64,000 nt of DNA, taken from the NCBI RefSeq assembly GCF_005877055.1, contig NZ_CP039424.1, positions 682,001 to 746,000 of the forward strand, given 5' to 3'. Both the position numbers and the translations under genes were made by a program. Shown here one piece after another: positions 1 to 8,228 of the stretch; position 1 is the first letter of the stretch, and every line of letters starts with the position of its first letter. This DNA is from Citricoccus sp. SGAir0253. GTDB taxonomy: Bacteria; Actinomycetota; Actinomycetes; Actinomycetales; Micrococcaceae. The notes under the pieces are model-generated. The model searched no databases, was not told the DNA's origin, and saw only the letters and a list, made by a program, of their open reading frames with translations.

Positions 1-588
1 GTGCCAGTTGTCCCCGAGCAGGTAGCCGCCCCACACGAAGATCGTGTTCCACAGGGCCGAGCCGAGCAGGGTGTACAGCGAGAACAGCCACAGGTTCATC
101 CGCTCGATGCCGGCCGGGATGGAGATGAGCGAGCGGAAGATCGGCACCATCCGTCCGACGAACACGGTGAGGTAGCCGTGCCGGTTGAACCAGCGCTCCG
201 TCTTCTCCACGTCGTCGATGTCCACGAGCGGCAGCCAGTCGACGATGCGGTACATCCGCCGCCGGCCCAGCCACGCCCCGATGCCGTACAGCAGCAGGGC
301 GCCCAGCACGGAGCCCACGGTGGCCCAGACGGTCGCCTCCCACGGGCCGAAGGCCCCGCCCGCGGCGGTGAAGCCCGCCAGGGGGAGGATCAGCTCGGAG
401 GGGATGGGCGGGAAGAGGTTCTCCGCGAACACGGCCAGGGCGACGCCGACCGGGCCGATGGCCTCCATGACGGCGACCACGATGTCCCCGAGCCAGCCGT
501 AGGACTCCTGGCCGCCCCCGGACGCGGCGCTCGCCGCCAGGAGGGGTGAGGACAGGGCGGGTGGTCCGGAGGAGATCAGCAGGCTCAT
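1..588 (-). CDS. DedA/SNARE-associated family membrane protein (C-terminus cut by window edge)
   Basis: The minus-strand frame begins at ATG 588 and runs open off the window, giving the first 196 residues. It has several hydrophobic segments and the two DedA hallmarks. Near residues 54-66 there is an acidic-Asn-Phe-Pro-Pro-Ile-Pro-Ser-Glu stretch. Near residue 148 there is a Gly-Arg-Met-x-Pro-x-x-Arg ... Ala-Gly motif. DedA proteins are cytoplasmic-membrane proteins linked to lipid-carrier flipping and membrane homeostasis; the substrate cannot be told here. It is divergent from the hydrolase gene at 728. The plus-strand frames over this stretch are shadows. The family call is firm; the last roughly 10-30 residues are missing. 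Confidence 0.88.
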   Translation of the reverse strand, partial: MSLLISSGPPALSSPLLAASAASGGGQESYGWLGDIVVAVMEAIGPVGVALAVFAENLFPPIPSELILPLAGFTAAGGAFGPWEATVWATVGSVLGALLLYGIGAWLGRRRMYRIVDWLPLVDIDDVEKTERWFNRHGYLTVFVGRMVPIFRSLISIPAGIERMNLWLFSLYTLLGSALWNTIFVWGGYLLGDNWH

Positions 589-714
589 GACCGCCATTGT
601 CCCGGACGCGGCGTGCCATCGCCGAACCGACAGGCGCCGGACGCGCTGGGAGCATCCCGGGAACGCCGCCACGCGCGGGGCACGGCCGGGCACCGGACCG
701 GGGCGTGGCATGGG

Positions 715-720
715 CATAAT
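715..720 (+). promoter_or_regulatory. -10 element CATAAT, predicted leaderless start for the hydrolase gene
   Basis: CATAAT (one mismatch to TATAAT) lies 7 nt upstream of ATG 728, the same geometry as the TANNNT-N7-ATG sites elsewhere in the window. There is no Shine-Dalgarno sequence before ATG 728. Confidence 0.4.
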
Positions 721-727
721 GGACGGC

Positions 728-2389
728 ATGCGGCTGAGACCTGACGGGGCGGGACTGGCCGGTGCCCACGTCATGAGCTGGGTGTCCCTCTCCCCGAGCT
801 TCATCCCCCGCACGTGGTGGATGACCGCCGCGTCCACCGCCGTCTCCCAGACCTTCGGCTACGTCGTGGGCGCCACCGGCCGGGCCCTCGTGCGCCGCGC
901 CGGCCGGGCGCTGGGGGTCACGGTGACCGTGGACCCGGAGCGGATCCGGCCCCTCGAGCGCGCCGCCCCGTGGGTGATGTTCGGCATGAGCGGCATCTCG
1001 TGGCTGCGCAGCCTCAAGGCCCAGGCGGAGATCGCCGGGCTGATGGAGACCCGGCCCATCCGCACCCGTGAGCACGTCCTGGGGGTGGCGGGCGGCGTCG
1101 CCCTCACGGCCGGGCTCGTCGGCGTCGGGCGGGGCATCAACGGGGTCGCCGCCACCGCCGGCCGCGTCCTCAAGCCGGTCCTGCCCGCCCCGGTGGCCGC
1201 CGCCGTCGGGGCCGGGGCCACCGCCGCCGGCACCGCCTTCGTCCTGGACAAGGTGGTCTACCGGCAACTGCTCGAGCGGCTGTCCAAGGCCGCCCAGGAG
1301 ACCAACGCCCGGCTGCTGCCCGGACGGGTGCCGCCGGTCGAGCCGGAGCGCTCCGGCTCGGACGCCTCGTACGAGCCGTGGAGCACCCTCGGGGCCAAGG
1401 GCCAGGCGGTCGTCTCGGACGGCCCGCGCGCCGTGGACATCGAGGAGGCCACGGGCCGGCCGGCCATGACGCCGATCCGGGCCTACGCCGGCTGGCGCGA
1501 GGGCCGCGACCTGGAGGCCACCGCGGCGGCCGTCGTGGCCGAGCTGCACCGCACCGGCGCCTTCGAGCGCGAGGTGCTGCTCGTGCTGACCACCACGGGC
1601 ACGGGCTGGCTTCAGGAGTGGTCGGCGTCCTCGGTCGAGTTCCTGACCGGTGGGAACTGCGCCCTGGCCGCCATGCAGTACACCTACCTGCCCTCGGGGG
1701 TCGCGTTCTTCGCCGACCGCACCACGCCCGTGCTCGCCGCGACCGCCCTGCTGGGGGCGATCGAGGCGGAATTCGACCGCCTGCCGCCGGACCGCCGGCC
1801 GAAGCTGCTCGTGGGCGGGGAGTCCCTCGGCGCGCTCGGCGGCACCCAGGCCTTCGAGGGGCTGGAGGACATGATCGAGCGGGTGGACGGGGCCGTCTGG
1901 TCCGGGTTGCCCCGGTTCACCGAGTTCTGGCGCTCGCTGGTCCCGTTCCGGCGTCGCGGCACCCCGGAGATCGCCCCGGTGGTCGACGACGGCCGGCACG
2001 TCCGCTTCGCCACGCGCCCCCAGGACCTGGTCACCGACGTCAACGGCGTGCCGTTCGGCGAGTGGCACCGTCCGCGCATCGTGGTGGCCCAGCACGCCTC
2101 CGACCCCGTGGTGTGGTGGAGCCCGGAACTGATGTGGCGCAAGCCCGACTGGGCCAAGGAGAAGGCCGGCCTGGACGTGTCCCGGAACCTGCGCTGGCTG
2201 CCGTGGGTGACCTTCTGGCAGGTGGCCTCGGACATGCCGCAGTCGGTCGCGGTGCCCGGCGGCCACGGCCACCGGTACGTGGAGGACATGCTGCACCACT
2301 GGGCCGCCGTCCTGGGGCAGGACCCCCTGGACGACTACTCGCGCATCGCCCAGGCCATCCGCCGCACGATCGTGCCGAACTACGCCTGA
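728..2389 (+). CDS. Alpha/beta-hydrolase family membrane protein (Abhydrolase_9 type)
   Basis: The product is 553 residues if ATG 728 is used; in-frame starts also exist at 719, 710 and 587. The N-terminus contains the SPSFIPR-W patch and small-residue membrane segments typical of the N-terminal half of this family (Abhydrolase_9_N). The family usually has more transmembrane helices before this patch, so the N-terminus is short. The C-terminal half carries the hydrolase fold with a Gly-Glu-Ser-Leu-Gly nucleophile elbow (Ser about residue 363) and a late His in PGGHGH. It is predicted to be a membrane-anchored serine hydrolase or lipase of unknown substrate. I chose 728 because a -10-like CATAAT sits 7 nt upstream, suggesting a leaderless mRNA. 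Confidence 0.8.
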   Translation: MRLRPDGAGLAGAHVMSWVSLSPSFIPRTWWMTAASTAVSQTFGYVVGATGRALVRRAGRALGVTVTVDPERIRPLERAAPWVMFGMSGISWLRSLKAQAEIAGLMETRPIRTREHVLGVAGGVALTAGLVGVGRGINGVAATAGRVLKPVLPAPVAAAVGAGATAAGTAFVLDKVVYRQLLERLSKAAQETNARLLPGRVPPVEPERSGSDASYEPWSTLGAKGQAVVSDGPRAVDIEEATGRPAMTPIRAYAGWREGRDLEATAAAVVAELHRTGAFEREVLLVLTTTGTGWLQEWSASSVEFLTGGNCALAAMQYTYLPSGVAFFADRTTPVLAATALLGAIEAEFDRLPPDRRPKLLVGGESLGALGGTQAFEGLEDMIERVDGAVWSGLPRFTEFWRSLVPFRRRGTPEIAPVVDDGRHVRFATRPQDLVTDVNGVPFGEWHRPRIVVAQHASDPVVWWSPELMWRKPDWAKEKAGLDVSRNLRWLPWVTFWQVASDMPQSVAVPGGHGHRYVEDMLHHWAAVLGQDPLDDYSRIAQAIRRTIVPNYA

Positions 2390-2415
2390 GCACCACGCCC
2401 GGGCACCACGCCCGG
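2390..2415. repeat. Tandem duplication of a 13-bp unit
   Basis: GCACCACGCCCGG occurs twice back to back (2390-2402 and 2403-2415) immediately after the hydrolase stop codon. It looks like a local slippage duplication with no clear function. Confidence 0.7.
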
Positions 2416-2424
2416 GGCCCGTCA

Positions 2425-2445
2425 CCCGCGCGCCGGGTGCGCGGG
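2425..2445 (+). terminator. Possible hairpin after the hydrolase gene
   Basis: CCCGCGC (2425-2431) pairs with GCGCGGG (2439-2445) over a 7-nt loop. There is no T-tract. It sits just upstream of the ATPase -10 element, so it could be a weak terminator or a regulatory dyad. Confidence 0.3.
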
Positions 2446-2446
2446 G

Positions 2447-2452
2447 TATCCT
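2447..2452 (+). promoter_or_regulatory. -10 element TATCCT for the P-type ATPase gene
   Basis: TATCCT fits TANNNT. It would give a start of transcription near 2459 and a short leader containing the CAGGAG ribosome binding site before ATG 2486. Confidence 0.4.
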
Positions 2453-2485
2453 GCGCCCCAGAGCCCCCCAGCGCAGGAGTGCCCC

Positions 2486-5400
2486 ATGCCGGACGCCGTC
2501 CCGGACCCCGCCCGCAGCGCCTCTCCTCCCGGTCCTTCCCGTCCTTCCCGTCCTCCCGGTCCCGCCCGCCGGCGTGCCCGCCCCGCCCGCCGCCCCGCCG
2601 CGGGTCCCGGAACGGGGCCCGCCGCCGGTCCCGTCGACGACCCGGTCCCGTCCGCCGACTGGACGGTGACGGAGGCCGGCGCCGCGGCGCGGGCGCTCGG
2701 CACCGACCCGGAGCGGGGGCTGACCGTGGCCGAGGCGGCCGAGCGCGCGCGGCGCCACGGGCCCAACGAGCTGCTGTCCGCCCCGCCCGAGCCGGCCTGG
2801 CGGCGCTTCGCGCGCCAGTTCGCGGACCCCCTGGTGCGCCTGCTGCTGGCCGCCGTCGCGGTCTCGGTGCTCGCGTGGGCCGCGGAGGGGGCCGCCGGCG
2901 TGCCCGTGGACGCCGTGGTGATCCTGGCGATCGTGGTGTTCAACGCCGCCCTGGGCTACGCGCAGGAGGCCCGGGCCGCGGACGCGGTGGCCGCCCTGCG
3001 GGACCTGGCCGCCGTGACCGCCACGGTGGTGCGCGAGGGGCGCGCCGAGCGGGTGCCCGCCGCCGCGCTGGTCCCCGGGGACGTGCTGGCCCTGGCCGAG
3101 GGGGACTCCGTGGGCGCGGACGCCCGGCTGCTCGGCGCCTCGGCCCTGCAGGTCGCGGAGGCCTCCCTCACCGGCGAGTCGATGCCCGTGGCGAAGTCCC
3201 CGGCCGTCCTGCCCGCCCCCGTGCCCCTGGGGGACCGCGCGAACATGGTGTACCGGGGCACCGCCGTGGTGCAGGGGGTCGGCCGCGCCGTGGTGACGGC
3301 CACGGGCATGGACACCGAGATGGGGCGCATCGCCGCCCTGCTGGCCGGCACCGGGCGGGAGCCCACCCCGCTGGAGCGGGAGATCGCCGCGATCGGCCGG
3401 GCCCTGGGCCTGGCCGTGGCCGTCATCGCGGTGCTGGTCATGGCCGCCGTCGGCCTCTCGACCGGCATCTCGTCCCTGGGCGAGGCCGTGGACGTGCTGC
3501 TGCTCGGGGTCTCCCTGGCCGTGGCCGCGGTGCCGGAGGGACTGCCCGCGGTCCTGTCCGTGGTGCTGTCCCTCGGCGTGCAGGCGCTCAGCCGGCGCCG
3601 GGCGATCGTCAAGGAGCTGGCCTCGGTGGAGACCCTCGGCTCCGCCTCGGTCATCTGCACGGACAAGACCGGCACCCTGACCCGCAACGAGATGACCATG
3701 GTCCGGGTGCGCTCCAGCTCGGGGGAGTCCCACGTCACGGGGGTCGGCTACGCCCCCGAGGGGCAGGTGCTGCTCCACGGCACCCCGCTGCTGGAGCACG
3801 ACCCCGCCCTGGACCTGCGCGAGGAGGACATCGTGGTGCTCTCCGGCGGCACGCTCGCCTCGGACGCGGAGGTCCGCCGGGACGCGGACGGGCACTGGCG
3901 GGTGGTGGGGGACCCCACCGAGGCGGCGTTCGTGGTGGCCGAGCGCAAGGCGGGGCTGACCGCGCGCCGCGAGGCGCGCTTCGCCCGGGTGGCGCAGGTG
4001 CCCTTCACGTCCGAGCGCAAGATGATGTCCGTCGTCGTGGACGACCGGGAGCACCCGGCGGGCGAGGACGCCGCCGGCTGGCCCGGGACCGGCCGGCCCG
4101 TCCTGGTGGCCAAGGGGGCCCCGGACGTGCTCCTGCGGCACTGCACGCGCCGGCGCACCGGGGAGCGCGTGGCCCCGCTCACCGAGGCCGACCGGGCCGC
4201 CGTCGCCCGGGACGTGGAGTCGATGTCCGCCGAGGCACTGCGGACCCTGGGCGTGGCCTACCGGCCGCTGGCCCCGGCGGAGTACGCCGGCGCGCTGGGC
4301 CCGGACGGGGCCTTCGACGCCGAGGCCGGCCGCGCGCTCGAGCGGGACCTCGTCTACGTGGGCACGGTGGGGATCGTGGACCCGCCGCGTGCGGAGGCGG
4401 CCGAGGCCGTGGCCCGGGCGCACCGGGCCGGCATCCGGGTGGTGATGATCACGGGGGACCACCCGGCCACGGCGCTGCGGATCGCCCAGGAACTCGGGAT
4501 CGCGGCCGCCGGGGACCGTGCCGTCGCCGGTCCCGAGCTGGAGCGGATGGACGGGGAGCGGCTGCGCGCGGCCGCGCGGGAGGCGTCCGTGTTCGCGCGC
4601 GTGGCCCCGGAGCACAAGCTGCGGATCGTCACGGCCCTGCAGGCGGACGGGCACGTGGTGGCCATGACGGGCGACGGGGTGAACGACGCCCCGGCCCTGA
4701 AGCGCGCGGACATCGGCGTGGCCATGGGGATCACCGGGACGGAGGTCTCCAAGGAGGCCGCCGCCATGGTCCTGGCCGACGACGACTTCGCCACGATCGT
4801 GGCCGCGGTCCGCCAGGGACGGGTGATCTTCGGCAACATCCGCAAGGTCCTGCGCTACCTGCTCTCGTCCAACATGGGGGAGGTCCTGACCATGGTCCTG
4901 GGCGTGCTGCTGGCCGGGTTCCTGGGCCTGGCCGGCCACGGGGACGGGATGGTCGCGCCGCTGCTGGCCACCCAGATCCTGTGGGTCAACCTCGTGACGG
5001 ACGCGGGCCCGGCGCTCGCGATGGGGGTGGACCCGGAGACGGAGGACGTCATGGCCCGCCCGCCGCGCCGGCCCGGCGAGCGCGTGGTGGACCGCGCGCT
5101 GTGGGCCGGCATCCTCTCCACGGGCCTCGTGATGGCCGTGGTCACCCTGCTGGCGGTCGACCTGCACCTGCCGGGCGGTCTGGTGGCCGGGACCGGGACC
5201 GTGGAGCAGGCCCGCACCGCGGCGTTCACCACGCTCGTGCTCGCGCAGCTGTTCAATGCGCTGAACGCCCGCTCGGGCACCGCCTCGGCCCGCCACGGCC
5301 TGTTCACCAACCGCTGGCTGTGGGCGGCGATCGGCGCCGGGCTCGCCAGCCAGGTCCTCGTGGTGCACCTGCCGCCGCTGCAGGCCGCGTTCGGCACCGT

Positions 5401-5536
5401 CCCCCTCGGGCCGGGGCAGTGGCTGGCGTGCCTGGCGCTGGCCTCCGTGGTCCTGGGCGCCGAGGAGCTGCGCAAGGTGGTGCTGCGGGCGCACCCGGCG
5501 GGACAATGGACCCGCCGCGGCGCGGCACCCCGGTGA
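2486..5536 (+). CDS. P-type Ca2+-transporting ATPase (SERCA/PMR1-like, P2 type)
   Basis: A 1016-residue ion pump. After about 50 Pro/Arg/Ala-rich residues come the actuator motif TGES, the M4 motif PEGLP, the phosphorylation site DKTGTLT (Asp393), the nucleotide-domain KGAPD motif, and the hinge motifs TGDHP and TGDGVND. The calcium ligands known from SERCA can be matched: Glu in PEGLP, Asn and Glu in NMGEV (M5), and Asn, Thr and Asp in NLVTD (M6). This points to Ca2+ (possibly Mn2+) export across the cytoplasmic membrane using ATP. A good CAGGAG site precedes the ATG. The Pro/Arg-rich N-terminal tail is unusual and may be an over-extended start. The gene appears monocistronic; the VOC gene follows 49 nt later. 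Confidence 0.93.
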   Translation: MPDAVPDPARSASPPGPSRPSRPPGPARRRARPARRPAAGPGTGPAAGPVDDPVPSADWTVTEAGAAARALGTDPERGLTVAEAAERARRHGPNELLSAPPEPAWRRFARQFADPLVRLLLAAVAVSVLAWAAEGAAGVPVDAVVILAIVVFNAALGYAQEARAADAVAALRDLAAVTATVVREGRAERVPAAALVPGDVLALAEGDSVGADARLLGASALQVAEASLTGESMPVAKSPAVLPAPVPLGDRANMVYRGTAVVQGVGRAVVTATGMDTEMGRIAALLAGTGREPTPLEREIAAIGRALGLAVAVIAVLVMAAVGLSTGISSLGEAVDVLLLGVSLAVAAVPEGLPAVLSVVLSLGVQALSRRRAIVKELASVETLGSASVICTDKTGTLTRNEMTMVRVRSSSGESHVTGVGYAPEGQVLLHGTPLLEHDPALDLREEDIVVLSGGTLASDAEVRRDADGHWRVVGDPTEAAFVVAERKAGLTARREARFARVAQVPFTSERKMMSVVVDDREHPAGEDAAGWPGTGRPVLVAKGAPDVLLRHCTRRRTGERVAPLTEADRAAVARDVESMSAEALRTLGVAYRPLAPAEYAGALGPDGAFDAEAGRALERDLVYVGTVGIVDPPRAEAAEAVARAHRAGIRVVMITGDHPATALRIAQELGIAAAGDRAVAGPELERMDGERLRAAAREASVFARVAPEHKLRIVTALQADGHVVAMTGDGVNDAPALKRADIGVAMGITGTEVSKEAAAMVLADDDFATIVAAVRQGRVIFGNIRKVLRYLLSSNMGEVLTMVLGVLLAGFLGLAGHGDGMVAPLLATQILWVNLVTDAGPALAMGVDPETEDVMARPPRRPGERVVDRALWAGILSTGLVMAVVTLLAVDLHLPGGLVAGTGTVEQARTAAFTTLVLAQLFNALNARSGTASARHGLFTNRWLWAAIGAGLASQVLVVHLPPLQAAFGTVPLGPGQWLACLALASVVLGAEELRKVVLRAHPAGQWTRRGAAPR

Positions 5537-5585
5537 CACCCCCAGTGGCACCCCGTGGCGCGGGCCCCTCCGGAGAGGAGTCGTC

Positions 5586-6134
5586 ATGGACGACCCGGCA
5601 CGCCGTTCCCAGCTGGTGACCTGCCTGTGGTTCACGGGACAGGCGGAGGAGGCCGCGCGGTTCTACGTGGGGGCGTTCGCGGCCTACCGGCCGGGCTCGG
5701 CCGTGGACCAGGTCCAGCGCAACGCGGCCGACGTCGTCACCCCGGACGGCACGGTGCACGGACGGGCGGGGGAGGTGCAGGCCGTGTCCTTCACCCTCGA
5801 CGGGCAGCCGTTCGTGGCGCTCGACGACCCGGCCCGGCCCGTGGAGCACACGGACGCGGTGTCCTTCCAGGTGCTGTGCTCCACCCAGGAGGAGGTGGAC
5901 CACTTCTGGGACACCCTCTCCCTGGGCGGACGGGAGGTCGCCTGCGGGTGGCTCCAGGACCGCTACGGCGTGCGCTGGCAGGTGGTCCCCGCCGTGCTGC
6001 CCGAGCTGCTCGCCGGCGAGGACCGGGACGCCGCCGCGCGCGTCCAGCGCGTGCTGCAGGACATGGTCCGCCCGAGCATCGAGCGGCTCCTGGACGCCGC
6101 GCGGGACGCCTCCGGGGCCGACGAGGAGCAGTAG
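5586..6134 (+). CDS. VOC/PhnB-like (glyoxalase superfamily) protein
   Basis: The 182-residue protein starts with the family pattern of a short beta strand, Leu-Trp-Phe and then EEAARFY. It contains the Val-Ser-Phe-x-Leu-x-Gly-x-x-Phe core and the His-Thr-Asp-Ala-Val-Ser-Phe strand of the PF06983 group, once named 3-demethylubiquinone methyltransferase-like but better described as PhnB-like. A strong GGAGAGGAG site precedes ATG 5586. No metal-ligand set or substrate can be assigned. The last 25 residues are charged. It is convergent with the methyltransferase, with only 6 nt between the stops. Confidence 0.8.
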   Translation: MDDPARRSQLVTCLWFTGQAEEAARFYVGAFAAYRPGSAVDQVQRNAADVVTPDGTVHGRAGEVQAVSFTLDGQPFVALDDPARPVEHTDAVSFQVLCSTQEEVDHFWDTLSLGGREVACGWLQDRYGVRWQVVPAVLPELLAGEDRDAAARVQRVLQDMVRPSIERLLDAARDASGADEEQ

Positions 6135-6140
6135 CGGGGC

Positions 6141-6770
6141 CTAGCGCTCGAGCACGGCGACCAGGAAGTCCGCGGCCGCCGGGTCCTCCGGGAACGGGTC
6201 CAGCTGCCACGTGGAGTACCGGCCCTGCACCCGGAACCCGGCCCGGCCGGCGTCGTCCAGGAAGTCCGCGAAGTCGTAGCCGCGGCCCGCGCCGAAGCCG
6301 ATGACCGCCCGGCCGCCGTCCCGCAGCGCGTCCCGCAGGTGGCGCAGCACGTCCAGCCGCGAGCCGGGGGAGAGGAAGCCGAAGACGTTGCCGGCGGAGA
6401 AGACGAGGTCGAAGGGCTCGTCCTCGCCGAGGGCGGCGAGCGCCCCGGCGTCGAGGGTCTCGAGGTCCGCCACGAACCAGTCGCCCTCCGGGTGGTCCTC
6501 CCGGGCGACCTCGATGAGGTGCTCGTCCAGGTCCACCCCCGTCACGCGGTGACCGGCCCGGGCGAGGTGGCCGCCCACGCGCCCGGTGCCGCAGCCGGCG
6601 TCGAGCACGCGGGAGCCGCGCGCGCACATCGCGTCGATCAGCCGGGCCTCGCCGTCCAGGTCCATGCCCTGCGCGGCCAGGGTGCGCCAGCGCTCGGCGT
6701 AGCGGCGGGAGTGCTCGGGGTCGTCGGCCACCATGCGGGCCCACAGGTTCTCGCTCGGGTTCTCGCTCAT
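6141..6770 (-). CDS. Class I SAM-dependent methyltransferase
   Basis: A 209-residue Rossmann-fold methyltransferase. Motif I is VLDAGCGTGRVGGHLA (about residues 54-69), followed by an acidic end of strand 2 (GVDLDEHLI) and a motif IV region FDLVFSAGN. Proteins of this size usually methylate small molecules. The substrate is not predictable and neighbours give no pathway hint. No Shine-Dalgarno sequence precedes ATG 6770, but GATACT lies 6 nt upstream, consistent with a leaderless transcript. Confidence 0.85.
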   Translation of the reverse strand: MSENPSENLWARMVADDPEHSRRYAERWRTLAAQGMDLDGEARLIDAMCARGSRVLDAGCGTGRVGGHLARAGHRVTGVDLDEHLIEVAREDHPEGDWFVADLETLDAGALAALGEDEPFDLVFSAGNVFGFLSPGSRLDVLRHLRDALRDGGRAVIGFGAGRGYDFADFLDDAGRAGFRVQGRYSTWQLDPFPEDPAAADFLVAVLER

Positions 6771-6776
6771 GGGACC

Positions 6777-6782
6777 AGTATC
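6777..6782 (-). promoter_or_regulatory. Possible -10 element GATACT for the methyltransferase gene
   Basis: On the minus strand GATACT lies 6 nt before ATG 6770. It is a one-mismatch version of the TANNNT-N6-ATG arrangement seen at other genes here. Confidence 0.3.
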
Positions 6783-6812
6783 CCCGCCTGCACATCTGCG
6801 GCCGAGTGGTTA

Positions 6813-6818
6813 TAGGGT
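6813..6818 (+). promoter_or_regulatory. -10 element TAGGGT for the gene at 6857
   Basis: TAGGGT matches TANNNT and would start transcription near 6825. That leaves a roughly 30-nt leader carrying GGAAGGA before ATG 6857. No clear -35 is visible. Confidence 0.4.
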
Positions 6819-6856
6819 GTGGAGGGAACCAGCCCGTACACCGGAAGGACCTTGTC

Positions 6857-7450
6857 ATGAGCATCGCGCAGATCCCGCTTCGGCTGACCGCCGGCGCCTT
6901 CATCCTCAACTCGGGGATCAACAAGTCCAAGCTCACCGAGGAGCAGGCCGAGCAGTTGCGGGACATGGGCGCCAACGGCATGCCGTTCCTGAAGGACATG
7001 TCCCCGAAGCAGTTCAAGCAGTTCATCACCGCCTCGGAGATCGGCGTGGGCGCCGCCCTGCTGCTGCCGTTCGTGCCGGGCTGGCTCGCCGGCGCCGCGC
7101 TGACCGCCTTCTCCTCGGGCCTGCTGTCCATGTACAAGAACACCCCCGGGATGACCGAGGCCGACGGCATCCGGCCGAGCCAGGAGGGCACCGGCGTGGC
7201 CAAGGACGTGTTCCTGTTCGGCATCGGCTCCGCGCTGATGGTGGACGGCGCCGTGAACCGCGTGGGCCGCAAGAACGCGGCCGCGGACCGCCGGGCGAAG
7301 AAGCTCGGGGCCGCCGCCGAGTCCAAGGCCGAGGCCATCCGCGCCGCCGCCGAGGCCAAGGCCGCCGCGATCCACAAGGCCCGCGAGGAGCAGACCAAGG
7401 CCCTGCACGACGCCCGCGTGAAGATGCAGCAGACCCGCAAGAGCATCTGA
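6857..7450 (+). CDS. DoxX-like membrane protein with C-terminal coiled tail
   Basis: The 197-residue protein begins with a short hydrophobic segment and a conserved-looking GMPFLKDMSPKQF patch. Two or three membrane segments follow around residues 60-90 and 117-135. The C-terminus (about residues 145-197) is a highly charged Ala/Lys/Glu-rich helix with heptad-like spacing. The arrangement resembles DoxX-family proteins of actinobacteria whose function is unknown. A GGAAGGA site 9 nt before ATG 6857 fixes the start. The gene is followed by a strong hairpin at 7476-7512. Confidence 0.7.
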   Translation: MSIAQIPLRLTAGAFILNSGINKSKLTEEQAEQLRDMGANGMPFLKDMSPKQFKQFITASEIGVGAALLLPFVPGWLAGAALTAFSSGLLSMYKNTPGMTEADGIRPSQEGTGVAKDVFLFGIGSALMVDGAVNRVGRKNAAADRRAKKLGAAAESKAEAIRAAAEAKAAAIHKAREEQTKALHDARVKMQQTRKSI

Positions 7451-7475
7451 GGCGCGCGTCGGCCGACGCACCCCC

Positions 7476-7512
7476 CAGGGCCCGCCCCGGTTCCCACCGG
7501 TGGCGGGCCCTG
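7476..7512. terminator. Bidirectional terminator hairpin
   Basis: A perfect 11-bp stem (7476-7486 with 7502-7512) encloses a loop that can itself pair through CCGG/CCGG. It sits between the convergent stops of the DoxX-like gene and the acetyltransferase gene. There is no long T-tract, as is common in high-GC actinobacteria. Confidence 0.7.
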
Positions 7513-7517
7513 TGCCG

Positions 7518-8144
7518 TCAGGCGCCCTCGACCGCGATGCGGGACCAGCCGCCGTCGGGGTCCGCGGGCAGGTCCCGGACCACGCGGGCCGGCACGCCGA
7601 CGGCCACCACGTCCGCCGGCAGGTCGGAGACGACGACGGCCCCGGCGCCCACCACGGTGTTCTCGCCGATGCTCACCCCCGGCCCCACGATGACCCCGCC
7701 GCCGAGCCACACGTTGTCCCCGATCGAGATCGGCCGCGCGCCCTCCCACTTGTCCCGGCGCGGGCCCGGCTCCAGCGGGTGGGTGGCGGTGAGCAGTTGC
7801 ACGTCCGGGCCGATCTGCACGTCCGCGCCGATGCGGATGGGTGCGCAGTCCAGGGCCACGAGGTTGACGTTGGCGAAGGTGCGCTCGCCGACGTGCAGGT
7901 TGACGCCGTAGTCCACGCGCAGCGGCGGGCGGATGACGACGCCGGCCCCGACGGTGCCGAGCAGCTCGGCCAGCAGCTCGCGGCGGCGCTCCCGCTCAGT
8001 GACCGAGGTCGCGTTGTACCGCTCGGTGAGCAGCTCGGCGCGGGTGTTCATCTCCTCCAGCCGCGGGTCGTCGGCGAGGTAGGGCGCGCCGGCCAGCATC
8101 CGCTCGTGCATGGACCGGTCGTCGGGGAAGTACGGGGAGGCCAT
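7518..8144 (-). CDS. Maltose/galactoside O-acetyltransferase family (hexapeptide-repeat) enzyme
   Basis: A 208-residue acyltransferase of the Maa/LacA type. The N-terminal Mac domain (about 8-60, starting near HERMLAGAPY) is followed by left-handed beta-helix hexapeptide repeats such as IGADVQIGPDVQ and IGDNVWLGGGVIVGPGV. The expected catalytic histidine lies in ATHPL (His122). The enzyme would transfer acetyl from acetyl-CoA to a sugar hydroxyl in the cytoplasm. Length is normal for the family. On the minus strand CACGCT lies 6 nt upstream of ATG 8144, a near match to the leaderless-promoter pattern in this window. Confidence 0.9.
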   Translation of the reverse strand: MASPYFPDDRSMHERMLAGAPYLADDPRLEEMNTRAELLTERYNATSVTERERRRELLAELLGTVGAGVVIRPPLRVDYGVNLHVGERTFANVNLVALDCAPIRIGADVQIGPDVQLLTATHPLEPGPRRDKWEGARPISIGDNVWLGGGVIVGPGVSIGENTVVGAGAVVVSDLPADVVAVGVPARVVRDLPADPDGGWSRIAVEGA

Positions 8145-8228
8145 GGTCCCAGCGTGCCAGACCCCCGGGCCGACGGCGGCCGGTCACCCGCCCTTGAGGG
8201 ACACGGCCGCGACGGCCAGCATGGGGGG

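Noticed and set aside
1378-5619. A 1413-codon open frame on the plus strand
   Set aside because: It is an out-of-phase shadow of the hydrolase and P-ATPase genes. Its product is almost all Arg, Gly, Pro and Ala with no domain, as expected in very high-GC DNA.
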